Assembly (NCBI GenBank): GCA_900539115.1
Contig: UQAQ01000012.1
Location: forward strand, 8,089-72,088
Origin: an uncultured Roseburia sp.
Lineage (GTDB): Bacteria; Bacillota; Clostridia; Lachnospirales; Lachnospiraceae
DNA: 64,000 nucleotides
Reading direction: 5' to 3'
Shown here piece after piece: positions 43,443 through 53,289 of this stretch. The position numbers and the translations under genes are program-made. The notes beneath the pieces are model-generated. The model was not told where the DNA came from. It ran no database searches and worked only from the letters and a program-made list of their open reading frames with translations. How positions within the stretch are numbered: position 1 is the stretch's first letter; every line of letters begins with the position of its first letter.

Positions 43443-45041
43443 CTATATACCAACAGACTTGATATCTGCTCCGTTTAGCACAAATTTGCATCGGGAAACC
43501 GGTTCCGAGATAATTCTTGACATCTCTTTAATAATAATCTGCGTTCCCGGATTGATCGTTCCTTCCACACGAATCGTTCCCTTTTTCGTAGTATCCAGTT
43601 TCTTCTCAATAATCGGCAGCGTTTCTTGAATCTGCTCTAACGCATATACCATTTTCGGTTTTAATACAGCCGCCATTTTTAAATATTGAATCTGGGTTTC
43701 GGTCAGTTTCTTTCCATGTTTTAAATTGCTTTTTATTGCGACCAAAACACGGTCCATCTGCCGAAGTCCCTTTCTGGCAAGATTACTTCGGTTCTGCAGA
43801 TCATTGTAGCGTTTCGCCACTTCTACATCCATTATAATTTCAAGAACGGTTGTTGTTCCCATGAGTGACCCTGTCTGCGTTGCTGCTATATTTGTGTACG
43901 AACGGATGTGACCACCATTGATGAGGCCTTTCCTTCCCAATACCGAAATATCATTTTTGCATTCGACATCACTATGCAAAATAGCATCACACATTAATGT
44001 TCCCTCGCAGCGCACTTCACTGTTTTCAATAAACTTTGCAGTAATATTTCCCGCAGCCGACAAACTTCCCTTTGTCATCCCCTGCATTCCGCGCTTTAAG
44101 ACAATATTTCCACCTGCGATCAAAATAGCACCTTCAACCACACCATTTACAATAATATCTCCCGTCGCCTGGATCATATACCCGGTCAGAACATTTCCAT
44201 TTACCTGCACGGTTCCATTGTACTCGATATCACCGGTAGATACATCAACGTTAGCCGGAATGTCATAGACATCCGATACCATAACCAGATCATCGACCAG
44301 TGTTACATGACCGGAAACTTCCGAATAAATCTCACATTTATCTTCACTTATTCGGATATTTCTTCCAAACCGAAGGGTAAGAACTTTTACTTTGGCAGGC
44401 GGTATCGGTTCTCCGGTTACCGTAATTCCTGCTTCTCCAAAATCTGCCGGTATCAACGTAGCAAGCTTTTCTCCTTTTTCCACCGGTTTAATATTTCCCA
44501 AATGATGAAAATCCACACTCCCGTCCTCATTTAATTTGGGCTTTGCTGTCGTATTTACGTCAAAATGATATTCAATTTTTGCATCTGTCCCCTGTCTCGG
44601 AAGTTTAGCCGTTGCCAGACAATAATCAGTACAATACCTCTTTTCTTTTAAAAACCGATCGATTTCTTCTTCCTGTATCCCATAAGTAACACCCGCCAGA
44701 CGAAGGTCGCCTAAAATATCTTCTTTCTGTATTGGTTTTCCCTCTGATGAGGCCGGATAAAAACGAGCAACTGCCGTTGTTCCTTCGTCGTTCACTGTAA
44801 TAAAACATTTTTCATCTTCCGGAAGTGTTTCCGTCATAAGAAGAGGATATTCTTTGTCGAATTCCCCCTGCTTAAGATAAGTATCTAATCCCTTTAGATC
44901 ATAAGAAGTGATATTTACAGCATCCAAATACTGCTGTACTTCGTCAATAGAGAACATTTCTCCGCCTTCGGAAGGTGGTATCACCTTGATCATGGTTCGC
45001 TTTGGTTTATGAACAATCTGAAAATATGCATTTTTTTCCAT
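43443..45041 (-). CDS. fapA: FapA family protein (DUF342)
   Basis: 532 residues from the ATG at 45041 (GGGGG upstream); the longer frame overlaps the sigma factor. The N-terminal part (about 1-150) contains paired VHKPKRTMIKVIPPSEGGE-like sequence and a PASSEG region. The central part (about 230-420) is a right-handed beta-helix like that of MinC and bactofilin (NVDVSTGDIEYNGTVQVNGN, VVEGAILIAGGNIVLKRGMQ). A coiled coil and a C-terminal beta segment complete it. FapA proteins sit beside flagellar and chemotaxis genes in many clostridia; their molecular role is not established. It follows the sigma factor, overlapping in the untranslated frame only. Confidence 0.85.
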   Translation of the reverse strand: MEKNAYFQIVHKPKRTMIKVIPPSEGGEMFSIDEVQQYLDAVNITSYDLKGLDTYLKQGEFDKEYPLLMTETLPEDEKCFITVNDEGTTAVARFYPASSEGKPIQKEDILGDLRLAGVTYGIQEEEIDRFLKEKRYCTDYCLATAKLPRQGTDAKIEYHFDVNTTAKPKLNEDGSVDFHHLGNIKPVEKGEKLATLIPADFGEAGITVTGEPIPPAKVKVLTLRFGRNIRISEDKCEIYSEVSGHVTLVDDLVMVSDVYDIPANVDVSTGDIEYNGTVQVNGNVLTGYMIQATGDIIVNGVVEGAILIAGGNIVLKRGMQGMTKGSLSAAGNITAKFIENSEVRCEGTLMCDAILHSDVECKNDISVLGRKGLINGGHIRSYTNIAATQTGSLMGTTTVLEIIMDVEVAKRYNDLQNRSNLARKGLRQMDRVLVAIKSNLKHGKKLTETQIQYLKMAAVLKPKMVYALEQIQETLPIIEKKLDTTKKGTIRVEGTINPGTQIIIKEMSRIISEPVSRCKFVLNGADIKSVGI

Positions 45042-45088
45042 GATATTTCCCCCTTCTTTTATCCCGGCCGGACAGACTGACCCTCGTC

Positions 45089-45862
45089 TCAAAACAAAGC
45101 CAATAACTCTACACTGTCGCCCAGTTTTCCTCTCATTTTCTGCAATGCCTTCGAATGCAGCTGGGATACCCTGGATTCTGAAACTTCTAAAATCCGGCTG
45201 ATTTCTTTCAGTGTCAAATCTTCATAATAGTAAAGTGTGATCACACTGCATTCCTTTTCTGTTAATGTCTTTAATGCTTCTGCAAGCATTTGCTTAAGTT
45301 CTTCTTTTTCAATTGCTTTTTCCGGCTGTTCAAACCGTTGTGAACCTCCCGGCTCAATATTAGCATCTCCACTCTGTTCCAGATAATCATCCAGCGAGAT
45401 CATATTTGCAAGCTGAATCTCACTTTTCCACCCACTGTATTCTTCTTCTGCAATGTTTAATTCTTTTGCAATTTCAAAATCTGTCGCCGGTCTTCCCTCT
45501 TTGTCCTCGATCTTTGCCGCTGCAGAATCCATCTGTTTCTGACGCTGACGAAGTGTTCTGGGAACCCAGTCCATCTTGCGGATTTGATCTAAGATGGATC
45601 CGCGGATACGAAGACTTGCATACGTTTCAAATTTTACATTTTTTGTTAAATCGAACTTGTCAATGGCATCGATGAGTCCAAAGATACCATAACCAACAAG
45701 ATCATCGTATTCGACCGTATAGCCAAGATACATCCCCATACGGCCAGCCACCAGATTAACCAGATTTGCATATTCAATTATTAACTGCTCGCGTATTTCG
45801 GGAGTTTTATTCTTTTTATATGCATCCCATAACTTTTTTTTCTGTTCTTCTTTCATCGCCAT
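45089..45862 (-). CDS. sigD: Flagellar sigma factor SigD/FliA (sigma-28 family)
   Basis: 257 residues, the family length. Region 2 shows LVNLVAGRMGMYLG and YDDLVGYGIFGLIDAIDKFD. Region 3 follows RKMDWVPRTLR. Region 4 ends with LTLKEISRILEVSESRVSQLHSKAL. It directs RNA polymerase to late flagellar, chemotaxis and autolysin promoters and is held by FlgM until hook completion. flgM is not in the window. It lies between a small membrane protein and fapA, like cheD-sigD-swrB in Bacillus. Confidence 0.95.
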   Translation of the reverse strand: MAMKEEQKKKLWDAYKKNKTPEIREQLIIEYANLVNLVAGRMGMYLGYTVEYDDLVGYGIFGLIDAIDKFDLTKNVKFETYASLRIRGSILDQIRKMDWVPRTLRQRQKQMDSAAAKIEDKEGRPATDFEIAKELNIAEEEYSGWKSEIQLANMISLDDYLEQSGDANIEPGGSQRFEQPEKAIEKEELKQMLAEALKTLTEKECSVITLYYYEDLTLKEISRILEVSESRVSQLHSKALQKMRGKLGDSVELLALF

Positions 45863-45893
45863 ACAAGTTCCTCACTCACTTAGGGAGACCCCC

Positions 45894-46190
45894 TCACAAT
45901 GTTTCCGCTTCATTATCTTCCTGTTCTGCGTTCTCTTTTTCTGCTTCTTCCGCCGCAAGTTCTTCTTCCCTGCGAAGCCGCTCTTCCTCTGCCTTTACCA
46001 TTGCTTCATGATCGGCAATCACTTTTCCGATCACCTGTGCAGCGATCTGACCGAGGATATAAAACAAGATTAACACGATCAGCAGAGCAATAAGACTATA
46101 TGTAACATCCCATCTTTGTACAATACTCATAATACAACATACCAAACCTGCTGTCAGCATAACACATGCCGGAATAAAACGATATTTCAT
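45894..46190 (-). CDS. Small two-helix membrane protein between cheD and sigD
   Basis: 98 residues with AGGGG upstream. Two transmembrane helices lie at about residues 6-24 and 32-53. The remaining tail is very acidic (EEERLRREEELAAEEAEKEN). No family was recognised. In Bacillus nothing lies between cheD and sigD; here this gene takes that place, and cheC is missing from the che run. It is transcribed with its neighbours. Confidence 0.72.
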   Translation of the reverse strand: MKYRFIPACVMLTAGLVCCIMSIVQRWDVTYSLIALLIVLILFYILGQIAAQVIGKVIADHEAMVKAEEERLRREEELAAEEAEKENAEQEDNEAETL

Positions 46191-46222
46191 TCTTTTGCCC
46201 CTTATCTTTCTTTAATATGATA

Positions 46223-46708
46223 CTATATGACCGTATCTCCTACACCAATCGAACGAATCATAAGTTCCCCCGTCGCAGGATCGAACTCAATCGTACGACC
46301 ATAATTGTTGCCGACATCCTCTGCCACAAGCGGAATGTTCCATTCTGCCAGAAGTTCATGAACCGCCTGGATATTCTGCTGACCGATATTGAGCATATTA
46401 TGCGTGTTCTGATTTACAAACATCTGCGCACCGCCCGCCATCTTTGCAATCATATTTTCCTTTCGGCTTCCCTGTTTTAACAGTTCTTCAAACATGTCCT
46501 TTAAACAGGTATCAACAAACTTCATACGATTGGCATTTTTTCGAATCAATTGACTGCTTGGCATCATAACATGAGCCAGTCCGCATATCTTTGATCTCCG
46601 ATCATACAGGATCACACCAAGACAGGATCCCAGACCGAGTGTTGATATTTTTTGCGGCGGACGGCACAATTTATAATCGGCCATCCCCACTCGAATCATA
46701 TTACTCAT
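46223..46708 (-). CDS. cheD: Chemoreceptor glutamine deamidase CheD
   Basis: 161 residues. LGLGSCLGVILYD has the catalytic Cys29, GLAHVMMPSS the catalytic His46 and the following Ser, and KMAGGAQMF is the third motif. CheD deamidates Gln in chemoreceptors and binds CheC in Bacillus. It overlaps the cheW stop by 4 bases. No cheC follows, so its partner must be FliY, a distant cheC or none. Confidence 0.94.
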   Translation of the reverse strand: MSNMIRVGMADYKLCRPPQKISTLGLGSCLGVILYDRRSKICGLAHVMMPSSQLIRKNANRMKFVDTCLKDMFEELLKQGSRKENMIAKMAGGAQMFVNQNTHNMLNIGQQNIQAVHELLAEWNIPLVAEDVGNNYGRTIEFDPATGELMIRSIGVGDTVI

Positions 46709-47169
46709 GCTGTCTTGGTCTCTCCTACCACATTTTCAATGTTCAGAAGAGAAATAAGACTTTCTCCATTTTTTCCGATTCCAGCCAAATAGGAAGCATT
46801 ACTTTCATCCAATTTGAAGTTTGGTTTTTCAATGGTTTCCGGATCCAGATTCACAACTTCTTTTACTTCATCTACGATCACGCCAACCATGGACTGGTCT
46901 TTTAATTTCAAAATAATGATACGGGTTGCACCGGTATACTCATCTGTTTCCAGGTCAAACCGTTTGCGGAGACTCATTACCGGAACCACTTCTCCACGCA
47001 GATTGATCACGCCAATATAATATGGCTGGGATTTTGGTACACGGGTTACCCGCGGCATTCTGACAATATTATCCACATATCCGATATTAATTCCATACTG
47101 TTCTTCGCCCAAACGAATGACAATATATTGAATTTCTTCTGTTGTTGTTTCATTTGTCATAGCATCCAT
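46705..47169 (-). CDS. cheW: Chemotaxis coupling protein CheW
   Basis: 154 residues from the ATG at 47169 (GGAGG 8 bases upstream). The two SH3-like subdomains show YIVIRLGEEQYGINIGYV and LRGEVVPVMSLRKRFDLE. It links receptors to CheA. It lies between cheA (18 bases) and cheD (4-base overlap). Confidence 0.95.
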   Translation of the reverse strand: MDAMTNETTTEEIQYIVIRLGEEQYGINIGYVDNIVRMPRVTRVPKSQPYYIGVINLRGEVVPVMSLRKRFDLETDEYTGATRIIILKLKDQSMVGVIVDEVKEVVNLDPETIEKPNFKLDESNASYLAGIGKNGESLISLLNIENVVGETKTA

Positions 47170-47186
47170 TTTCGCATCCTCCATTC

Positions 47187-49265
47187 TTATACCAAAGTAT
47201 TTGTATCTAAGATCAGGGCAACTTCACCATCACCTAAAATAGTTGCACCACTGAACAATTTGGCATTTGTAATATGATGTCCCATCGACTTGATAACTGT
47301 TTCCTGCTGTCCAAGAAGGTTATCCACACCGAGTCCAAGTCTCTGATCTCCTTTTTTTACCACCACAACGACCATGGATCTGCTTTCCGGATCGCGCTCA
47401 TATTCTTCCATCTCAAGCACTTCATTCATGCGCACAATAGGAATCACGCTACCACGCAGATGAATCACTTCCTTGGATTGTACCAGTTTGATTTCATCAA
47501 GTGAAATGTCTTCAATTGTATCAATATTTCCAAGAGGAATCGCATATTTTTCTTTTCCAACTTCTACCATAAGTGCCTGAATGATGGCAAGGGTCAATGG
47601 AAGCTGGATCGTAAAGGTACTTCCCTCGCCTTTTACGGTCTTCGCCTCAATACTTCCACCTAACGATTCAATCTTCGTCTTTACCACATCAAGACCTACC
47701 CCTCGTCCGGATACATCTGAGATCTTATCCGCGGTTGAAAAACTTGGACGGAACAATAAATCGATAAAGTCTTTCTCTGACATCGTCTCTGCCTGCTGCT
47801 CAGTGATTGTTCCTTTTTCAATTGCTTTGTTTTTAACTTTTTCTATATTAATACCGGCTCCATCATCGCGAACCTCGATCGTGACATTGTTACCATCCTG
47901 GTAAGCATCCAAATAAATAGATCCAACTTCCGGCTTTCCGAGGCGAACACGTTCTTCATTGCTCTCCAGTCCATGGTCTGCCGAGTTACGAAGGAGATGC
48001 ATCAGCGGATCTCCTAATTCATCAATTACCGTACGATCAAGTTCCGTATCTTCACCAGTCATGTAAAGTTCCATCTTTTTATTCAATTTACGGTTCAAAT
48101 CACGAATCATACGCGGGAATCGATTTACCACACTTTCGATCGGAACCATTCGAACTTTCATAACGGACTCATGCAAATTTGTCGTTACTCTCTCAAGATA
48201 CTCGATATTCTCATTAAATGTGGAATTCGATGACAAGTCAGCAGCTCCCTCTACAGAAGATACAGAAACCAATGCATTTTTCGCAATGATCAACTCACTG
48301 ACAAGGTTCATCAAAACATCCAGTTTATCAATATCCACACGAACGGAACGACTTGCTACCTTTCCCTTTGTGACAGGTTTTTTCGGTGCTTCTTTCTTTT
48401 CTTCCTTCGGTGTCACAGCGGTTGCCGCTACTGTTTTTTCTTCCTGCTTTTCTTCCGGTTGTTCTGCAGAATAGGTAAACTCATCAATTGCTACATCTGC
48501 AATCTCTGATACATTCATGATCAATTTTTTAATCGTTTCTTTATCTTCTTTGGTCGCTAAAATCCAGCTGAAATCAAAATCGAATTCTTCATCTTCAATC
48601 TGCTCTGTCGTAGGAACGGATTTAATCAATTCGCCTTTGTCTTCAACCGACTTGAATACAAGGAATGCACGTGCAGCCTTCAAAACACAGGATTCCTGCA
48701 GATACACTGTGATTCCAAGAATATTCTGACCTTCTTGCTTTGCATTATCCATCGCTACAATTTCATACTCAGAAACCGGGATATTGCGGAATTTGTCTTT
48801 ATCTGAACCTGCCGTCTGTGGCTGTGCCGGAGCTGCTTTCTCCTTTTCTTCTTTCGCCTCACCGTTTGACGCTTTTCCGGTTCCTTCTTTTACCAGTTCA
48901 TCCAAATCTTTTATAATATCTTCATTGTCTTCGGTTCCTTCGGCGCCGGTAGTGGAAATAATTTCCAGGTACCCTTCCAGTGCATCCAAACCACGAAACA
49001 AAATATCGATAAGTTTTGCATTTGCTTTCATATTTCCGTTTCGGATCTCCTGAAATACATTTTCCAGATCATGTGTCAGACGCTGCATTCTGGTATATCC
49101 CATGGTACCCGCCATTCCCTTTAACGTGTGCGCGGCACGGAAAATCTCATTAATGGTATCGGTATCCTCCGGTTCCTTTTCCAACTCCAAAATGTGCTCA
49201 TTTAACGACTGTAAATGTTCTTTTGTTTCATCAATAAATAATTCCAGATATTGACTTGTATCCAT
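47187..49265 (-). CDS. cheA: Chemotaxis histidine kinase CheA
   Basis: 692 residues from the ATG at 49265 (GGAGG upstream). Order: P1 with AAHTLKGMAGTMG and the phospho-acceptor His near residue 46, P2 (about 160-270), P3 dimerisation starting near SRSVRVDIDKLDVLMNLVSEL, P4 ATPase with LRNSADHGLE, DDGAGIN and GRGVGLDVV, and P5 CheW-like ending in LDTNTLV. It phosphorylates CheY and CheB. In Bacillus-type chemotaxis CheA is activated by attractants. Confidence 0.97.
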   Translation of the reverse strand: MDTSQYLELFIDETKEHLQSLNEHILELEKEPEDTDTINEIFRAAHTLKGMAGTMGYTRMQRLTHDLENVFQEIRNGNMKANAKLIDILFRGLDALEGYLEIISTTGAEGTEDNEDIIKDLDELVKEGTGKASNGEAKEEKEKAAPAQPQTAGSDKDKFRNIPVSEYEIVAMDNAKQEGQNILGITVYLQESCVLKAARAFLVFKSVEDKGELIKSVPTTEQIEDEEFDFDFSWILATKEDKETIKKLIMNVSEIADVAIDEFTYSAEQPEEKQEEKTVAATAVTPKEEKKEAPKKPVTKGKVASRSVRVDIDKLDVLMNLVSELIIAKNALVSVSSVEGAADLSSNSTFNENIEYLERVTTNLHESVMKVRMVPIESVVNRFPRMIRDLNRKLNKKMELYMTGEDTELDRTVIDELGDPLMHLLRNSADHGLESNEERVRLGKPEVGSIYLDAYQDGNNVTIEVRDDGAGINIEKVKNKAIEKGTITEQQAETMSEKDFIDLLFRPSFSTADKISDVSGRGVGLDVVKTKIESLGGSIEAKTVKGEGSTFTIQLPLTLAIIQALMVEVGKEKYAIPLGNIDTIEDISLDEIKLVQSKEVIHLRGSVIPIVRMNEVLEMEEYERDPESRSMVVVVVKKGDQRLGLGVDNLLGQQETVIKSMGHHITNAKLFSGATILGDGEVALILDTNTLV

Positions 49266-49298
49266 GATTTCCTCCATTCCGATGTCACCTGTTTAAAA

Positions 49299-50372
49299 TC
49301 ATCTCATTCTCTTAAACATCGCATCTGCAATCTGCTCTAAATCCAATATTTCATCACTCAATCCGGCTTTCTCAAGCGCAAACGGCATCCCATATACTAC
49401 ACAGGTCCTCTCGCTCTGCCCGATTGCATAAATTTCCTTCTTCTCTTTCAATTGTTCCAAACCATGTGTCGCATCGTTTCCCATTCCTGTCAATACCGTA
49501 CATAAAATGCGCTGATACGGTGAATCAAGCAGGGATTCCAGAAAAACATCCGCACAAGGGCGTAATCCATTTCGAATCGGCTCTTTTTTAACAGAAAAAG
49601 CCATCTTCTCTCGGTTATCTTTTTCCACGCGAAGCTGGTATCCTCCCTTGGCAACATATACTTTTCCTGTTTCCACTTCCATACCGTCTTCCGCTTCCAA
49701 AACTTTACAAGCAGACATCTCATCCAGCCTTTTTGCCAGCGAAGCTGTAAAACCGGTTGGCATATGCTGTACAATTACCAGGGGACATGGAAATGTCTTT
49801 GGCAGTTTTGGTACAACTGACTGCAGTGCCTTGGGGCCTCCCGTCGAAGAAGCAATCACTGCAAATTCGCAGGTCTGCACACGTTTTGTAGTTTTCCCGC
49901 CATCCGTCTGTTTTTTTACCGGCCGGCTGTCCGCCACCCGCTTTTTCTCTTTCTTCTTTACGGGCTTTGCCTGCTGAATGGTAAACGCACATTTTGCTTT
50001 TGCAAGCAACTGTTTAGGGAAATCTTCTTCCTTCCCTAAAGTCCGGCTTGGTTTTTTTACAAAATCGTAAGCTCCCAGTTCAAGGGCTTGAATTGTCTCT
50101 TCTGTACTTTTGCTGGCAAGAGAACTTACTACCAAAACGGGGATATGAATTTCTTTTTCGTTTAAATATTTCAAAAAGCTCAAACCATCCATCCTTGGCA
50201 TACTAATATCTAACAAAATTAATTCATATTCTTTTCCCTGTTTCAACAATTCTGCGGCAGCAACCCCATTTTCTGCGGTATCTGTCACACACATTTCGGA
50301 ATCTGTATTTATTATATCAGACATGACCCTTCTCATAAGTGCAGAGTCATCAATTACCAAAATTTTTTTCAT
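49299..50372 (-). CDS. cheB: Chemotaxis response regulator methylesterase CheB
   Basis: 357 residues. The receiver (1-120) has Asp8, Asp9 and phospho-acceptor Asp55 in LLDISMPRMDGL. A basic linker (KKKEKKRVADSRPVKK) joins the esterase domain with IASSTGGPKAL (catalytic Ser), QHMPTGFT (His) and LTGMGNDATHG (Asp). It demethylates chemoreceptors. It lies between the PilZ gene and cheA; cheR is not in the window. Confidence 0.95.
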   Translation of the reverse strand: MKKILVIDDSALMRRVMSDIINTDSEMCVTDTAENGVAAAELLKQGKEYELILLDISMPRMDGLSFLKYLNEKEIHIPVLVVSSLASKSTEETIQALELGAYDFVKKPSRTLGKEEDFPKQLLAKAKCAFTIQQAKPVKKKEKKRVADSRPVKKQTDGGKTTKRVQTCEFAVIASSTGGPKALQSVVPKLPKTFPCPLVIVQHMPTGFTASLAKRLDEMSACKVLEAEDGMEVETGKVYVAKGGYQLRVEKDNREKMAFSVKKEPIRNGLRPCADVFLESLLDSPYQRILCTVLTGMGNDATHGLEQLKEKKEIYAIGQSERTCVVYGMPFALEKAGLSDEILDLEQIADAMFKRMR

Positions 50373-50379
50373 CAAACAT

Positions 50380-51135
50380 TTAGTCCTTTCTTATTCGACG
50401 TTTTTGTTCTTCGAAAATATATTTTATAATCTTTTCCCGTGTTTGTTTATCCATTGCTTCAAACTGACATCTGGCTTCATATGATTTAGCTCCATTGGAT
50501 AATGTAATGGTCTCGATAACAGTAGCATTGCATTGAATAAATTCAATTCCCATCGCCCCATTCAGCGGCACTTTTGCCTTTAAACAAGCATGTGACTCCA
50601 GTTCTTCATCACACTGAAACCGCATGCCGCCTCCGCTAATATCTGTCATTCTGGCGTCTTCCCAGTTTTGCCTCATATCTTTTAGTTTCTTTTCATATAT
50701 TTGTCTTGCTGTTTCATCCGAAAACGCATCCGTCATTAAAAGATTCTGCAATGCTTTCTCTTCTTCGCTTACAACGCGGTATTCAAAATCCAGCATGCAA
50801 TCCAGCCGATAAAACTCTCTTCTTTGAAATTTGGTTAATTGCGAAGTCATCTGCATCTGCAATACAAACAATTTTCTCTCGCGGTACCGTCGCATAATCT
50901 TTGCCTGACAGCGGTACATCCCCTTGGAAGCAAAAAAGCACAATTCATACACATCATTCACCTCAAGCGGGACCATTTTTCCTTCGTAAATTGGCATAGA
51001 AATCTTAATGGTACGTATTCCGTCATAATCCAACAATTGGCTGGCATAGCGCGAATCTGATACTTTTGCACGGAGAGCACTCCTGATCTGTACCAACTCA
51101 ATCCGGTCTCCAATGGAAATAATATTTTTCTGCAT
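50380..51135 (-). CDS. YcgR-like flagellar brake protein with PilZ domain
   Basis: 251 residues from the ATG at 51135. The N-terminal YcgR domain is about residues 1-110, then the PilZ domain with QRREFYRLDCMLDFEYRV (the RxxxR-type cyclic di-GMP motif reads RREFYR) and the second motif DISGGGMRF. Such proteins bind cyclic di-GMP and slow or steer the motor. It corresponds to ylxF/ypfA-type genes next to flhG. The GGDEF gene 12 kb downstream can supply the ligand. Confidence 0.9.
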   Translation of the reverse strand: MQKNIISIGDRIELVQIRSALRAKVSDSRYASQLLDYDGIRTIKISMPIYEGKMVPLEVNDVYELCFFASKGMYRCQAKIMRRYRERKLFVLQMQMTSQLTKFQRREFYRLDCMLDFEYRVVSEEEKALQNLLMTDAFSDETARQIYEKKLKDMRQNWEDARMTDISGGGMRFQCDEELESHACLKAKVPLNGAMGIEFIQCNATVIETITLSNGAKSYEARCQFEAMDKQTREKIIKYIFEEQKRRIRKD

Positions 51136-51151
51136 AACCCTCTCCATTTCT

Positions 51152-52039
51152 TCACTTCATAAATCTCATCCGTATCACACTAGAAAACAATTTTACGATT
51201 CCTACATGTTCGGATTCTTTCTCCATATTATGCTCCAATGTATTAGCAATCTGATTTACCGCACGCGCCGTATTGCAGGAAGAATCCAGAATACTGATCG
51301 GTGTCTGCTTCATGATCGCCTTCTGCATATTGTGGTCATAGGGAACCGATCCAAGGTACTCCACTTCAATATCCAGGAATTTAGCTACTACCATACCCAG
51401 TTTTTCAAACAATTCTTTCGCATCCCGATTTCCATGTACCTGATTTGCTATCATCTTAACCACCGTTTTTTCTTTGCGATAGGTTGCTTTTTTGTTTAAT
51501 GTTTTCAATAACGCATACGCATCTGTGATCGAAGTCGGCTCCGGAGTAGCCACCAGAAGAACTTCTTCGCTTGCTGCCACAAATTCCAGCACTGTATCAC
51601 TGATCCCTGCACCGGTATCAACAATAACGACATCTGCAAACTCATCCAGTTCATTTAACTTCTGAATCAGGGTAATGATCTGTTCTCTGGATAAATTTGC
51701 CAATTCTTGTATGCCGGAACCGCCGGAAATAAACCCCACATTTTCCGGTCCGTACGTAATAATATCATTCAAGGTTTTCCCACGATACATCATATCTGCC
51801 AAATTATACCGCGGATGCAGACCAAGCATGATTTCAATATTGGCAAGTCCGAAATCTGCATCAAAAATAACAACCCGTTTTCCCATGCGACTTAACTGTA
51901 TCGCCAAATTAACAGAGATGCTGGATTTTCCAACTCCTCCCTTTCCACTCGTAACAGTGATCACTTTCGCAACCGGTTTCTGAACGGGAGGGAGCTCCTG
52001 TTTCTTTATTATATTTCTTAATCTTTCCGCTTGATCCAC
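51152..52039 (-). CDS. flhG: MinD-like ATPase FlhG (YlxH)
   Basis: 295 residues from a GTG at 52039; AGGAGG lies upstream and the GTG shares its G with the flhF stop codon (TAGTG). DQAERLRNIIKKQE is the family N-terminal activator helix. Then TVTSGKGGVGKSSISVNLA, FDADFGLANIEIMLG and VIVDTGAGIS are the Walker and switch motifs. FlhG limits flagellar number and stimulates FlhF GTPase through the N-terminal DQAxxLR helix. The longer ATG-initiated frame has no support. Confidence 0.95.
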   Translation of the reverse strand: MDQAERLRNIIKKQELPPVQKPVAKVITVTSGKGGVGKSSISVNLAIQLSRMGKRVVIFDADFGLANIEIMLGLHPRYNLADMMYRGKTLNDIITYGPENVGFISGGSGIQELANLSREQIITLIQKLNELDEFADVVIVDTGAGISDTVLEFVAASEEVLLVATPEPTSITDAYALLKTLNKKATYRKEKTVVKMIANQVHGNRDAKELFEKLGMVVAKFLDIEVEYLGSVPYDHNMQKAIMKQTPISILDSSCNTARAVNQIANTLEHNMEKESEHVGIVKLFSSVIRMRFMK

Positions 52040-53289
52040 TATAGCTTCCCTCCTAACAGCTTCTTCGCAATCTTCTGTGCATCTACTTTTCCAATGTCGT
52101 CCGGAACATTTTGTCCCCACGTTACATAGGAAAGCGGGCGTTTTGTATACAAACGCATATTCAGCATGACACCTGCAGAAGAAGTTTCATCCAACTTTGT
52201 GAAAATAATACTGTAATCCGTCAATTCTTTATAAACATCGGCAATTTCTTTCAGATCTCGATATTTGGTTGCCGCATTTAAAACAAGATACACTTCCCTG
52301 CTGGTGATCGGAATCTGTTCCAGCAGTTTCTGAATATCTTTCAGCTGCTCTTTATTTCGATGGGAACATCCGGCCGTATCAATCAGACAAATATCATAGT
52401 CTTCCATCTCTTCTTTCATCTCGCCTAATTCCTCCGGCGTATAAATGACCTTCAAAGGAACGCTTAAGATATTAGCATACGTTTTCAACTGTTCCACCGC
52501 TGCGATACGATACGTATCTGCTGTCGCGAGAATCACCTTTTTGTTCTTTTCCAATTTCAATTTTGAAGCAATCTTGGCAATTGTCGTCGTTTTTCCCACT
52601 CCGGTAGAGCCTAGGAAAAATACATATTTGGTTTCTTTTTTATTTTCCTGTTTCTGATCCAGTGTATAAGGCTGCCCTAACATCAAAATAATTTTCTGAT
52701 ACATCGCCGCCAGAATCTGATCCAACGCCGCATCCTTTGGCAGCGATTCATCAATCTCTTTTATGATCGCATCAATCTGTTCATCTTCTACTTCACTCTG
52801 ACGCATCTGTTTGCGGATTAAATCTTTGCAGGCACGTGCCTTATATTCTTCTTTGGAAACCGGCTCTTCCTTCTTTTCTGCTTCTTCTTTTTTTTCAGAA
52901 AAAGAAACTTTTTCTTTTTGTTCTACTTCTGTAGTTGACTGACTGTCCTCTTTTTCCGTTATCTGCTTTTCCAGCATCTTTTGAAGACTGTTCAACTTTT
53001 CCTCGATAGAATCCGTCTTTCCGGCTTCTGCATTGTCATCGGCAACAATATCCGGAATAAACCGAGGCGTTTCCGCGGTTTCCTTTGCCACATTCTTTTC
53101 TGCGGAACGATATTCCACATTTTCATCTATAGCCGCAGTTACCTCCACTTTTCCTTTCATAAAAAGTTTCGCAAGACCTTTCGGCGATATTTTCTTAATA
53201 TTCATCACTACGGCATTGCTGCCAAGATCTTCCTTTGCCATTTCAATTGCCTGTGTCTCTGTCTTTGCCAGATATTTCTTAATAATCAT
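52039..53289 (-). CDS. flhF: SRP-type GTPase FlhF
   Basis: 416 residues. An N-terminal basic region (1-60) and an acidic disordered linker precede the N domain and the GTPase, with LGSTGVGKTTTIAKIAS (G1), ATADTYRIAAVEQLKTYA, LIDTAGCSHRN (G3) and TKLDETSSAGV (G4). FlhF places new flagella with FlhG. It overlaps flhA by 4 bases and flhG by 1, so the three are translated together. Confidence 0.96.
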   Translation of the reverse strand: MIIKKYLAKTETQAIEMAKEDLGSNAVVMNIKKISPKGLAKLFMKGKVEVTAAIDENVEYRSAEKNVAKETAETPRFIPDIVADDNAEAGKTDSIEEKLNSLQKMLEKQITEKEDSQSTTEVEQKEKVSFSEKKEEAEKKEEPVSKEEYKARACKDLIRKQMRQSEVEDEQIDAIIKEIDESLPKDAALDQILAAMYQKIILMLGQPYTLDQKQENKKETKYVFFLGSTGVGKTTTIAKIASKLKLEKNKKVILATADTYRIAAVEQLKTYANILSVPLKVIYTPEELGEMKEEMEDYDICLIDTAGCSHRNKEQLKDIQKLLEQIPITSREVYLVLNAATKYRDLKEIADVYKELTDYSIIFTKLDETSSAGVMLNMRLYTKRPLSYVTWGQNVPDDIGKVDAQKIAKKLLGGKL

